A stretch of DNA of 64,000 nt, from contig NC_068348.1 of the NCBI RefSeq assembly GCF_014633365.1, forward strand, positions 12,356,311 to 12,420,310, read 5' to 3'. Source of the stretch: Diospyros lotus (lineage: Eukaryota; Streptophyta; Magnoliopsida; Ericales; Ebenaceae). A program made the position numbers and the translations under genes. The notes below the pieces were generated by a model. The model had not been told where the DNA came from. It did not search any database and saw only the letters and a program-made list of their open reading frames with translations. Of this stretch, positions 53,263-64,000 are shown in pieces (position 1 is the first letter of the stretch; the number at the start of each line of letters is the position of its first letter).

Positions 53263-54390
53263 CGAGGTTTATCTTTTGTATTTATGTATTTATCAATTAC
53301 TTAAATATAAGATGCTTAAAGACAAAGTCTTTAGGTTTACTTTGTGTAGAAAGGAATTGAGATGTGACTTTAATTGTAAGGTCCTTGATACACTTAAGAG
53401 TATAACCTTAAACATGTTTCTGGTCAAAAGTGTAATTGAGACAGGACATCAATGACACAAAGAGACCAGTGTGTTCTATGTTGTTACCTTTAGGAAAGGT
53501 ATTAATTGATCTATAGACTATGAGTATGGGATACTTAAGCTAATACATGGGTGCTTGTTGGTGAGTACAAGTTCACTGGACAGTGACATGACCAAAAGGA
53601 TTTCTTATGGATCTTGCAAGAGTGTCTAGGGAAACCTTTAGTAGCGATTGTGCAAGTGATCTTTCGACTTGAGGTCACCATTGTGTCTTGCATGTGGATT
53701 CATATGCTTTGACACTATTAAAGAAACATCTCAATAAGGGGTGTGAGTATAGCAGTGATTGGGTATGCCATGAAGCATGTGAAGGCTGTGTGTGAGCCAA
53801 GAGAAATATGTCTCATGGGATCTTTGGGAAAATATAACTTGTAAGTCTATGGCCATAGCAGGATAGAGATCCTATGAAGTTATACTTGTCGGGAGCCAAA
53901 GAAATGTTATAATTAGGCACTAAATGGAGATTGATGCACAATCCATGTCCCTACTTGATTAAGACACTTTAAATCAATGAAGGGATTGAATTGCATGAGA
54001 AAACCATCACTGAAAGGCAGTGATCATAAATTGATCCTCCTACTAATTGGGAGCCATGATGGATTGCTAGACTCGTTCATGGTCTATGGTTTTATTCGAT
54101 AAAGTCGTGGCCAACATATGTAGAAGCCTAATGGGTCACACGCAATAAGGGTTCGTAATTACAAGGTAATGGCGAGCTCGATTAGGATTGAAGAATCCTA
54201 ATGAGAAGCTAGAGTTCTTAAATATTAATAGTTAATAGTTTAGAACTTATAATAAATTAGTCCCTTAATTAAGTTTTTCATAATTCACCGAAACCCTAGT
54301 TGGACTAGGTTGCCCAAATTAAGGGCTTAGGTGTTGGTGGATTGTTAATTAAGTTATGGGCTTATTTATGAAACTAACCTAAGGACATTG
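53263..54390 (+). repeat. Copia LTR F, piece 1
   Basis: Homologous along its length to 2692-4118 (for example TGTAGAAGCCTAATG and GTCACACGCAATA, 54118-54146 versus 3718-3748). Its start was removed by LTR C; it is interrupted at 54390 by LTR D. Confidence 0.8.
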
Positions 54391-56528
54391 TGTAATGACC
54401 TGTTTATTGAATATTTGAGGATATGAGAAAATGATAATTTATTGTATATTTATACTGGGAAGTGATTGGACATTTGTGGAATTTTGGGGTTGAACATAAT
54501 TCTGGGAACTGGTATAAATTTAATTATTGTGGATGCATATCATGAGGGAGTTGGTGGCTTGGTGGATGCGCAGATGCAAGGACGAAGCTTGGACAAGGCA
54601 AGTCTGGGGTTTGAACCTTGGGAGGAAAATGTTGTATTTTATTTTTAGCAAAGGGATTTGGGGTTAGAATAAATAGAAGTTGTGCATGTATAAAAATGAA
54701 GATTCTTGCAGTTTGTCTAGTCACGCGCGCGCGTATAGGAGGCTTGGATGAGGAGGTCGCGGGTTCGATTCCACGTGAGAATTTTTTGGAGGAAAGACCG
54801 GATTAATTCCAACTAAGGAAGGCGCCAAACGACACCATTTCGGGGCCGCCATGCGACAGCCTTGCGGGTGCCACACATAAGCCATGCGAGATGCCACATG
54901 TCGCTTGTTGGAGTTGCCCTGCTACTAGCCACGTGTGAAGCCTCCTAGCTAAGTGATTTTTCATCAAATTGGAGGCAAATTAAGTGAGAAAGTAGTGGGC
55001 AATATGGCTTGGAATTGGAGAAATCAATTGGATATAGTTGCAATAAATAGAGGAGTGGAAATAGTAGGGAAAATTAGAAGAAGAGGCGCTGGTAGCATGA
55101 GGAGAAAAAAAAGAAAGGGTGCAAGGTAAGTGTAAAATATCTGAAATTAAATAAAAAGTGGTCTTAGTAATATCTATTTAAATACTTCCTTTGCTTCGCG
55201 AAGCTCAACTTTGTTAAGAAGAGGCTTGAGCTGTGACGTCGGTAGCCCTGATACTTTGCGAGAGTTAAAGGAAATTTTAGAAGCAAGTTCTTCTTTCTCT
55301 TTTCCTTTTAAGAGGCAAATTTTCCTTCCTCCTTGTACCTTTAGAAGCAAGTTTCTCTTCCTTCTTTCCCTCTTTACAGTTTGAATTCTTTATTTTCTAC
55401 TATTCTCTAAGTCTCTTGAGTTGTGAGCTCTTTAAAGGGAAATCTTGTTGTATTTCTTCCAAGAGGTTGAATAGGGCTTCGTTCTCCCTATGTTTCTTCA
55501 TGGAATGATGCCTAACCATGTTAGGGTAGGTTCTAGTGGGATACATGCATGCTGGTTCATGTGATTTGGGTCCTTTATGTTGTTATTCGGATTACTAAAT
55601 GCAAGGGTTGTTGACCGATTGGGCATGACTGTTGACTGTTTGGTGTTGTGGGGGGAAACTATCGATCGACTCTTGCAAGCTGTCAACCAATTACCCTAAG
55701 ACACAAACTGTTAACCGATGCTCGGGAATCTATCCACTGATCCTGCCTTATATGTATTTTATAGCATGTTAATGTGATGTTAGGGTTCGGGTTTGCATCT
55801 GGGGGCGTCACATGCTATGATCATGCCTTTCTTATATGTTGCATTGCATGGTTACTATTGAGCGCGATAGATTGGTATAACCCTGAGCATGGGCTTAGCA
55901 AGCTGCGACTCGGTGTGACTTTATGTGAGCATTGGGCTTGAGAGCATTTTGCTAGGTTTTGTTAGACTAGAGCACATGGTGCGGATTATAGAGCAGTGGC
56001 TCATATTAATTTTCTTGCCAGTTCATGGTAGCAGACAAGTTTGGATTTAGGGACTTGGGCGTTGGTGTGTCTTATTTGGGCCCCAAGGATCATTTTGTGC
56101 ATGTTACTTATGCATATATTGCATGGTTGGATGTTCATGGTATGGATGTGTATATGCATATGCATGAGTTGTGCGAATAGTTAGGATTATTCCCTCAACT
56201 TTATTACCCTTTCATTCTTTATGCTTGCTGAGTCTTATGACTCATTCTTGCTTTACATCATTTTAGGTAAGGGCAAAGTGATCGTAAATAGTGGGTCTAA
56301 CTGAGTTTAATCCTTCATGGGTCGACGATGCATACGGAGATCCCCTGACTAAAAGGTGCCTGGGTGGTTTTGGGTTTGTACTCTTAGGAGGACACTACCA
56401 TACTCTTTTATTTATTTATTTATTTTTTTGTATCTTATGGGTTGATGGGCGCAGATGTCATGTAAGAGAATTGGGAATATATTATGTCATTCTTATGTTG
56501 AAAATTAATGAGAATTTTGGTTATTATA
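54391..56528 (+). repeat. Solo LTR D, TSD CATTG
   Basis: 2138 bp from TGTAATGACC to GGTTATTATA, flanked by CATTG (54386-54390, 56529-56533). The junction is confirmed because the flanks join into sequence collinear with the LTR at 2692-4118 (GGATTAAGGA..TTTAAT). It holds two tRNA-like modules and the phrase GCTTGCTGAGTCTTATGACT (56223-56242) shared, reversed, with LTR G. Confidence 0.88.
54552..54775 (+). repeat. Two tRNA-like (A/B box) modules inside LTR D
   Basis: Module 1: TGGCTTGGTGG (54555-54565, A-box like) and GGTTTGAACC (54608-54617). Module 2: GGAGGCTTGGATGAGGAG (54738-54755) and a perfect B box GGTTCGATTCC (54762-54772). A/B spacing is near that of tRNA genes in module 1 and too short in module 2. 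No complete cloverleaf is apparent. Confidence 0.5.
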
Positions 56529-56577
56529 CATTGGGTGGATTAAGGAGCTTAATGGGCTGTTTTAAAGTGTTCAAAAC
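56529..56577 (+). repeat. Copia LTR F, piece 2
   Basis: A 49-base piece between LTR D and LTR E, including one TSD copy of each (CATTG and AAAAC). It ends with TTTTAAAGTGTTCAAAAC, whose near-copy begins piece 3. Confidence 0.75.
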
Positions 56578-58067
56578 TGTTGTTGCCAAGTTACAACAAT
56601 AAAATTTATTTTTTCTTAGCATCGGCCTGAGCAGAAGTATCCACCGTTGTCAAGGGTTTAGGATATCATCAGCGAGGCTTCAACGGATCTGGATCGGGTT
56701 GGAGTTGGAATTCAACAAGGCATGGGCCTGGAATAGTCTCTAGAATCTCCAATGCGAGGTGCCTGGAAGGGTCTTCGAGTGATTAGCAATATGGGACCTT
56801 GATAGAGTCTTCAATAGGTTGGTCTTCCAAGGCTAAGGGCAAGTCGTCTAGGATTTAGTCTGCAACCACAACAACAATTAGAAGGCCATGCGAGGGAGTC
56901 CTCCATGCGGGCCCTCCAACGATTGAGTCAAACAACGTTCTGAGAAATATGTCCAATGCATGTCGCACATAATATGCATGACAATATCGATATGTCCATA
57001 GATGCTCATGTTCATGCTGATGAATAGTTGCTAATGAATTAGTAACTTCCTGATGCATAGTACTATTAAAATAACCAACTGGCCCTGAAGAATCATCTAA
57101 CGCCTGAGAATTGACTAGCCCTTGGAATGCTTAAGAGCAAAATAGAGTCCTTGTCCAAAAATAAATCCCCCAAATAAGGAGGCAATCCTCATGCTTATAA
57201 AAGAGGTAGAGGGGGGACACGTGGCAGCCATCTCAGATTTTTCAAATGGCATATTCTTAGAATATTCCTGACATATTCTACAACATATTTGGCTCGAGGG
57301 TTTGAAAAAGCATGAGACTCCAAGGACCAAGAGGATCTCGGTTGGCCACCATGGCCATAATTGAACTAAGATCAACTCGATTACAAACCAAGTGGATCTT
57401 GGTTGTGGCCACCCAAGGGTGGCCACAATTTGAACCGAGTGAGGGCCTCTCAAACCCTATATTGCTCCCTAATTGTTGTTTATTCAATTAGCATTTTTTG
57501 CTTCTTTATTTCCCAATTGATGAGTGGGGGCCTCTCGGTTGAATTAATTAATTTGGAGGTGCGGCCATGCCTTGTTGTCTTCATTTCTTGCTTCCATTTA
57601 TTTATTAATATTCATTCTTGCTTTGCCATCTCCAATTTAATGTACAACCATCTTTAATTATGTCTTCACGTGCATGGCCACACTTCCTTTGCTGCCTCCA
57701 TTTGAGTCTCCAATTATTGAATTCCTACTTCAACCTCTACAACTTCAATTGTCAAGCCTCTAATTAATTAAAGTAATGTGGCAATTGGAACAAGTCTTGA
57801 ACCTTCACAGAATTGAAGATTAAAATAATGCCTTCAAAATTGGAGTAGCTAAATGGCCCTTGAATTTTCATGATCAAGTGGGGCCCACTCAGTAATTACC
57901 ATGTCTTCTACTTGCTTGGTTCCTTCTTTCTTGCTTTCACTTTTGGGTTGTGTTTTGGCCCGATTTAGATATGTATTTAACCCAAATATCCATTTATAAA
58001 TCTGATCTAAATTCGCCACTTGGGTCCGATTTATATCTAAATTGTTTGTTGTTTGCAAGGCATATCA
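56578..58067 (-). repeat. Solo Tat-type LTR E, TSD AAAAC
   Basis: 1490 bp. The minus strand starts TGATATGCC at 58067 and ends GGCAACAACA at 56578, like the Tat LTRs. Flanked by AAAAC (56573-56577, 58068-58072). The minus strand has a TATA-like TTTATAAGC near 57196-57204. Open frames within (57115-57487 minus) show no family motif. Confidence 0.88.
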
Positions 58068-58072
58068 AAAAC

Positions 58073-58580
58073 TAAGGCCTAATGGGTTGTTTTAAAGTGT
58101 TTAAAATATAAAGCCCAATAAGAAAAATAAAAGGGAAAGCTCAATTCTATGTTTTAAAGGGTTTAAAACATGGGCTTAAAATACCATGCGGCCCAAACCT
58201 CAATTAGGGTTTTGTGCCTAAGGGTTATAAATAACTCTTATGTGGTTCCTTTTCTAACTCACCATGTGCCTCTCTTAGCTATTGATGTCGTTTGACGTGC
58301 ATGAGATAAAACTCCCACGCCATCCTCTTGAGCTAGCACTTTTATGTCTTTAGGGAAGCCGCCCCCTTTAAGGTTCTTGGATTGCAAGCTCGAGAGGATA
58401 TTGTTACAGGCTGAGCACTTGAATGGCTTCATGATCACCACTTTTTCAGGATTGGATCTTCAAGTTAAGAGGTAATAATTTGCCACTATTTCGTAATCTA
58501 TTCCCTTTGAGAAATCCTAAAGGTATTTATGGTTAATTTTTTTTATTTTTTCGCAGTGTTACGATCCATAAATACCCTCA
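58073..58580 (+). repeat. Copia LTR F, piece 3 (3' end of 5' LTR)
   Basis: It carries TTATAAATAACTC (TATA, near 58225-58237) and ends CGCAGTGTTACGATCC plus 13 bases, just before a PBS. It is therefore the end of the 5' LTR of a plus-strand copia element. Confidence 0.75.
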
Positions 58581-58581
58581 G

Positions 58582-58593
58582 TGGTATCAGAGC
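58582..58593 (+). promoter_or_regulatory. Primer binding site of copia element F
   Basis: A perfect TGGTATCAGAGC (initiator tRNA-Met type) one base after the LTR end. Confidence 0.9.
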
Positions 58594-59521
58594 CAACTCC
58601 ATAGGAAATAGATTCGGTTTATGTTTGGTTTGTTTATTTAATTAAATTTATGATGAGTTCTAATTTGGTCTAGGGCAGATCCATGATTTTAATGAGTTTG
58701 AAATCTAGATTTTATAATTTTAATAAGATTAAAATCCTGTATTTTAAGATCTATGATTTTAATATGATTAAAATCAATATTTTTGAGGAATAATCAATCT
58801 ATGAAGTGTTCATAGGCGTCAATAATTGATTTGATCAATTAAAAGTTGAAAAACTAGATTCAAGGGGTAAGGTGTAGTCGTTCGAAAGTTGGACGAGCCA
58901 TTTTGTTGTTGAATGGAATGAAAAGGGCCATTGCGGCGCATTATTTGTGCATAGTTGCGCGATTTTTACTTGTTGAAGGCGCTCATGCCCCATCCGGGCT
59001 CGCGAGAAAGCTGCGCGCGACCAGCATGGCCCAGCTACAGTTAGAATACTACAGCCTTTCTAGGCGGGGGCCCACTGGCATTATGGTGCAATCGTTGCAC
59101 TCACAGCCTGACGCATTGGATTTTTTCGAATATTCTTTGATTTTTGTAAAAAAAAAAAAAATTAATTTTGCAATTTAATGCCTAATTTGGAATATTGATA
59201 TAATAATTAATTTTAAGTGTTAAAATTAATTAATACATGTTATGATATGTTAATTGATTTTCAGTGTTAAAATTAATTAATATATATGATAATTTAATTC
59301 AAATAAAGTTTTTCTTTTGCAATGATTAGTGTAGTCTTTGTTTAATGTGGTGATCATGGACACAATGACCAATGTTATTAGATTGATTTTATTTATATTT
59401 TGGGTTGTAATTATTATTTTGGTAAATAGGCCCTGTATGTCTTGGCTTCACTTAAATTTTGTTTGTACTTCTCTTCTCATCTCACTCCTCTTGTATGTAA
59501 CACGAGTTTTCTATCACTTTA

Positions 59522-60409
59522 GGGGGCATTTGTGAAAATGAGCAAGATAAGAGGTATCAAGATAAGGTTGGAATGCATTTCGGATCAAGATATGGAATAA
59601 TCAAGATATGACTAGAAAGCATTTCAAGATTTTTATAAGAATGTTTGTTAATTTTTTTGGAATCCACTGATAATTATATTTTGTCTTTTTATGTGTTTGT
59701 TAATACATATGATAAGTATCAAGATAAGAGTTTTTTTTTTATCAAAATATCCCTATTATTAAATTTATGATTAAAATACTATTTTATGATTAATAGGAAT
59801 TGTCAAAAAAATAAAAATAAAAAATAAAAACAATATTTTATTTTCTAAATTCATGTTCAAAAATAAATTTAAAAAGAGTTGAAAAGTATAAATAATTATT
59901 ATTAGAATTACAATAATTCCACCTAGATAATTAAAAGTTTCCAAAACATATTTTCATAATAGATAATAAAATATAAAATTAAATAAAATAATTTAAAAAT
60001 TGGTTAATGGAATTATATTAGTTAATAAAATATATATAGAGAGAGAAATTTAAATTTTAAAAATTGTCAAAACATATAACAATTTAAAAATATATTAAAT
60101 AGTATTGATTATAAGACTTAAATAAATAATTTTTTTTAATAAATTTAAATCTTTAAAATGCATTAAATGGTATTAATTATCATACAAGGGGCATATAAGT
60201 AATTGAGCCTTATCTTGAAAGAGCTAGATAAATTTATCCGAGGAGGGAGGTTGGATAAATTTATCTTGAAAGGGGGAGATAAGAGGTCACATGAGGCTCT
60301 TCTGGAAATGGTTAGATAAGTTTAACAAACAAGTTGGAAAGACCAAACATCTGGAATACTTCCCATATCTGACCTTTTCTCCCTCTTATCTTGATTAACA
60401 AACACCCCT
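59522..60409 (+). mobile_element. Tourist-like (PIF/Harbinger) MITE, TSD TTA
   Basis: 888 bp. Left end GGGGGCATTTGTGAAAATGA; reversed right end AGGGGTGTTTGTTAATC; both continue with AAGATAAGAGG. Flanked by TTA (59519-59521, 60410-60412). AT-rich interior with GATAAATTTATC motifs, no coding capacity. Confidence 0.8.
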
Positions 60410-60539
60410 TTAATGTAAAATAGTATAGGAGTAGTGTAGGAATTGATGTATAAAAGCATGAAGATCAAGACAAGGAGTTGCTAAAAGGAGTGAGTTGAAA
60501 GCTTGGAAAGATTTCCATGGCTCAAAAGGTTTGTGAAAC

Positions 60540-60690
60540 TTAAGATTGTGACCTATTAACTCTAATTGGATCAAAGGGTTAATCATAGGATTATGATTGT
60601 GACCCATTAACCCTAATTAGCTTAAAGGGTTAATCATAGGGTTAATCAAAGGATTGTGACCCATTCACCCTAATTGGCTCAAAGGTTTGT
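60540..60690 (+). repeat. Tandem repeat, ~50-bp unit, 3 copies
   Basis: GATTGTGACCYATTMACYCT, AATTRG and AAAGGGTTAATCATAGG recur with small differences. Confidence 0.8.
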
Positions 60691-60729
60691 GAAACCTAAG
60701 CATATTCTAGGACAAAGGGGTGCCCTTTT

Positions 60730-61450
60730 ATTTTCCAGTAGATGAAGTAGGAGTTGGTGAGTTGCGCGAAGTGTTGACAAGAGGAGATTAATCATCAGCA
60801 CTTTTTGCAGCAACATGTTTTTGCAACCACTCATATCTATTGATCATTGCATTTGCCCCCTTTGTCGAAAGATGTTTGACGTTTATCACAAGTCCTCTCA
60901 AGCCCTACACAGGCAGGACGACGCAATCAATTGCAACGAGAGTTTCTCATGACCTTTACCATAAATACTTCAAAGGTTAAGTGTCACTAGAGTTCCCAAC
61001 AGTATTATCTTGATCGATTCACAAACGCTATTCTTGAAAAGGTTCAATACATTTTACTTAAAGTTGTGAGCATCCCTGGAAGTCAGCTGTTGCAGAAATT
61101 TCCAGTTCACGAGTAGAAGGAGTTGTTAAGCGAAGATGATATTAACTCGAAACTAATTCATTATAATATGCAGATGTATATGCATGTATCAAACTGTGCA
61201 AACAAAATGTGTTTGTACAAAAAAGAATATAATAGCAATAACGAGTGCGTATTATATATGTATATGCACTTTGTTTGCCTTGTAGCAACTCAAAGAGACT
61301 GAGGATCTGACTTAGGCTCTCATTGGGAGCTAGGGGAATGGAGCCCCCTAGACTCAACCTAATAACAATCTTTTGTATAAAGAACCAGGACTCGACCAAG
61401 GACTTTAACTGTGAATAAATAAGATTTGGGAAAAAGAGATTCAAACGGAA
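60730..61450 (+). repeat. Dispersed repeat copy 2 (partner at 33100-33720)
   Basis: Collinear with copy 1 and better preserved in places (GTTGCGCGAAGTGTTGACAA). No open frame spans it. Its location behind a copia PBS suggests it belongs to that element's internal region. Confidence 0.55.
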
Positions 61451-61582
61451 AATGCTATAACAACTGTTTAATAATTATCTGGATAGCATATTATGGATAT
61501 TTTCTAGGCATGTAAGGCCAACCTTTATATTGAATGACCCAACGACTTCTATAACTATGTGAGAGAGGAATTGGTATACATT

Positions 61583-63967
61583 TGTGATGACTCGCTCCCA
61601 CTTACGGGTGCCACCAGTGAATAATCGACCGGATTACTCACACATCAAGCCAACAACTGAAGAGATGGACTATGTTTCAACAAGAAACGCCTTAGGTGGG
61701 GACTAGGCTTCATCTTTCTCTTCACTCCACTCAAGGTATCGGTCCCAAACAATTAAAGAAATTATAGCGGAATGAAACTCGAAACTCGAGTGAGCTTCAC
61801 CTTTCTTCAGCTCACCTCACAACAAGCCAAAGGTGACCTAGGCCCAAAAATAACATATCAAATTTGTTGAGTACTGGGAATTTATGGGAAATTCATTTTT
61901 GATCCTTCCATAATCTAAAAACTAGGCTCCACCAAACCAAAGCACATAAAACAAGAAATCTACACAATCACCAATACACTATGCTGATTACGACCAACTA
62001 GATACATCTAGTGTCCAACAACACATACATTCAATACACATGAATATATACACGAAAATATATATAGCATACAAAACTCGGGTAACAACGCTAGTCGCCA
62101 CTTTATCCTCTTAACATCATCTCTGCTTGCATCTGGACTCGCAACATCTACAACACGAGGTAAAATCTCATGAGTCATAAAGACTCAGTAAGGATGCAAA
62201 TGAATGTAAACAAGATAATATATGAGATGCAATGACAAGTAAGTATGCATGAATATCGAGGAATTACTGCCCTCCGAACCCACTTGTTCGAGGCGTTAAC
62301 CTCTCATAGTACCCTTAGCATGCATTTAGTCTCTCCCATGGCCACAGGACTCCACTAGACGACCTATAGAACATGCACAACACACAACTACACACAAGAT
62401 ATATTTATCTATTTTACCAAACATTTGCAAGGTTGCCGTTCTTGGGGCCGTCCCTTACCTAGTTCGAAGCTTTCTCTGCTATGAGCGAGAACACCAGCCT
62501 GAACTTCGAACTATTCTAGGATCATCACCTCCCTGGTAGAATCTAGATGCCATCACACAAAACCCCAACTCCATCATAAATTGAACTAGGCCTATGCTTT
62601 TGCCATACACTGAAAAAATCACCCATTAACAATTTCCAACCAACCCTAACCAAGGGTTTAATCCAACCAACACTTATACTACATTATCTCACATAATGGA
62701 AATAACTCGAAAAGAATTAAATTAATTTACCTCAACCAATCTAGAGGAGAAATCCAGCCAAATGCCCACACTAGCGTCACCTCCCTAGTTGCCACCTTGC
62801 GGCCAAGCCTCTAGCATGCTCTTCAAGCCTCAAAATAATTTTTAGAAATTTCTCATTTTTTTGGAAATTTTCAGCATTTTTCTCTATTTCTTTTTCTTTT
62901 TTTCTTCTTTTCTTTTTTCTTCTCTCCCCATCTCTTTATTCGCGCGCGTTCGACCATTGCCCGCGCACAACCATCGACCACCCTTGGCCTTCGTCCCCGC
63001 CATCACCTGCATCCGACCATTAGCCGGCCGCCTCCGACTGCCACGCAACCTCTAGCACCAGCTACCTCCACCACAACCCATGCCTCACGTGCACAGACGC
63101 ACCTGCGTGCGATTGTCACCGTCCGTTGCCTGGCCTCAGTTGACCACCATCACTTTTTACCGCAGCTCGCCGCTGCTACCTTCCATAGCCATTGCCAGAT
63201 CTAGCTCTGCTAGGCCTTGATGCCGATTGTTGACGCCTCCCACACCACTGCCTCTTCAGGCCGCTGCAACTGGCCAGCCCCCAACAGGCCACCGCCGCCT
63301 TTGGCCACCCATGATAGGCCATGATCGACCATCTCCCTCTCTCTCACACAAATGCTCTCTCTACTTCTCATCTATTGCTTTCAGCCTCTCTCATTTTGAA
63401 TTTCAATTTCCTGTAGAAAGTTTGGGCAGCAAGCTCACAAGAATACACACACACACACACACATATATATTACACATTAAACCCTCAAAAATCTCATTAA
63501 TTCCATTTAGGAATTTGGATAATTCTTGAAGAATTATTAATTTCACTTAGACCCTCCAAGACCTTATATTAATTTCCATTAAGCCACTAAAGTCTTGATT
63601 TCTTCGAAATTAAGAACCAACAATTACTTGGTAAGACTGATTTCGCCCTAGCCTCTGCATAGGACTATTATTCCACTCAAAAACGCTTCAGGGTTGCCTT
63701 ACTCACAAAATCAAACCACCCTTAGGGTCCCTCAGACTTCCCGATTCTATTGCTTTTAGCATCATTAGCCTCGCCTTGAGATGCTCGCCAATCTCATGCC
63801 CTTTTCTCTAGACATCCAAGTCTTAGGGCATTCCTTGTCGTCAATTCGATAATTTTATTAATTAATTTCTCGAAACTCACTTATTGGGCTGTCCGGACCA
63901 CCCAAGGTCCTTTAAAAATAACTGAAAATCTTATATTTTCCAACACCGTGCAATATTGGGTATTATA
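61583..63967 (-). repeat. Solo LTR G, gypsy type, TSD ACATT/ATATT
   Basis: 2385 bp. On the plus strand it runs from TGTGATGACTCGCTCC to GGGTATTATA, the reverse of the TGTAATACCC start seen in LTR A. Flanks ACATT (61578-61582) and ATATT (63968-63972) differ by one base. Contains GAGTCATAAAGACTCAGTA (62172-62190), the reverse of the phrase in LTR D, and a GC-rich stretch (62940-63320) whose Pro/His-rich open frames are not genes. Confidence 0.75.
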
Positions 63968-64000
63968 ATATTTTAGGGTGATTGTAATCAGGTTTCATGC
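63968..64000. other. Flank of LTR G at the window end
   Basis: 33 bases that continue the sequence interrupted at 61582. Too short to identify. Confidence 0.5.

Larger units (their letters stand above)
58594..61582 (+). mobile_element. Internal region of copia element F, non-coding leader
   Basis: Follows the PBS. It has no gag or pol signature. AT-rich stretches contain TTAAGTGTTAAAATTAATTAAT twice (59210, 59260). The frame 59338-59535 is hydrophobic and unremarkable. It is interrupted by a MITE (59522-60409) and includes the dispersed repeat at 60730-61450. A long coding-free leader or a derivative lacking genes are both possible; the right end is not determined. Confidence 0.5.

Noticed and set aside
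54738..54775. tRNA gene
   Set aside because: A good B box but the A box is too near and no acceptor stem or cloverleaf can be drawn.
61142..61444. 100-codon minus-strand open frame
   Set aside because: Falls in the dispersed repeat, not preserved in its partner copy, no motif.
62861..63529. Pro/His-rich open frames
   Set aside because: GC-rich part of solo LTR G; no family signature.

Overview
The window is eukaryotic nuclear DNA from a flowering plant, most likely a eudicot. Three things show this: a split gene with plant-type GT/AG introns and strong similarity to plant NUDX14, plant-specific retrotransposon lineages (Tat and chromodomain Ty3/gypsy elements, and copia elements primed by initiator tRNA-Met), and plant-type SINEs and MITEs. 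There are no operons or prokaryotic features. Only one host gene is recognisable. Most of the rest is a nest of transposable elements, many with ends I could fix by target-site duplications (TSDs).

Region by region. (1) 1-6167: the 5' end of a minus-strand gypsy element abuts a broken plus-strand copia element. The copia has lost protease and integrase, and a 1.4 kb solo LTR sits in their place. (2) 6248-11410: five phase-0 exons encode the C-terminal ~203 residues of a chloroplast-type Nudix hydrolase (NUDX14 family). The copia/gypsy nest lies in the intron just upstream of the first visible exon. The 3.1 kb last intron holds four SINE-like copies and an LTR relic. (3) 11696-22534: a PIF/Harbinger DNA transposon with both of its genes (DDE transposase and Myb/SANT-like protein) decayed. 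It is swollen by two solo LTRs (TSDs GCAAC and CAAAA) and a hAT MITE (TSD TCCAAACA). (4) 23540-32034: a minus-strand chromovirus with LTRs, extra upstream ORF, gag, PR, RT-RNase H, IN and chromodomain, all decayed. (5) 32035-37209: Tat LTR remnant, old repeats, and a solo LTR (TSD TTTAT). (6) 37210-50752: a Tat-lineage element in minus orientation. Its gag-pol frame has three stops. A plus-strand antisense ORF lies between pol and the 3' LTR, and a 48-bp tandem array separates the two convergent reading frames. A solo copia LTR (TSD GAAGG) is nested in the 3' LTR side. (7) 50753-64000: stacked LTRs (solo LTRs with TSDs CATTG, AAAAC and ACATT/ATATT), the 5' end of a copia element with a clear PBS, and a Tourist-like MITE.

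How parts work together: the Nudix gene is the only likely host function (ADP-sugar turnover in the plastid). The Harbinger transposase and SANT-like protein would have acted as a pair. The Tat element combines a sense polyprotein with a separately promoted antisense gene. Short palindromes recur as dense arrays in three unrelated LTR families (ATCCGGAT; GTCGAC; CACTCGGT/ACCGAGTG hairpins) and are the most unusual structure here. All identifications come from reading the sequence; no database search was run.
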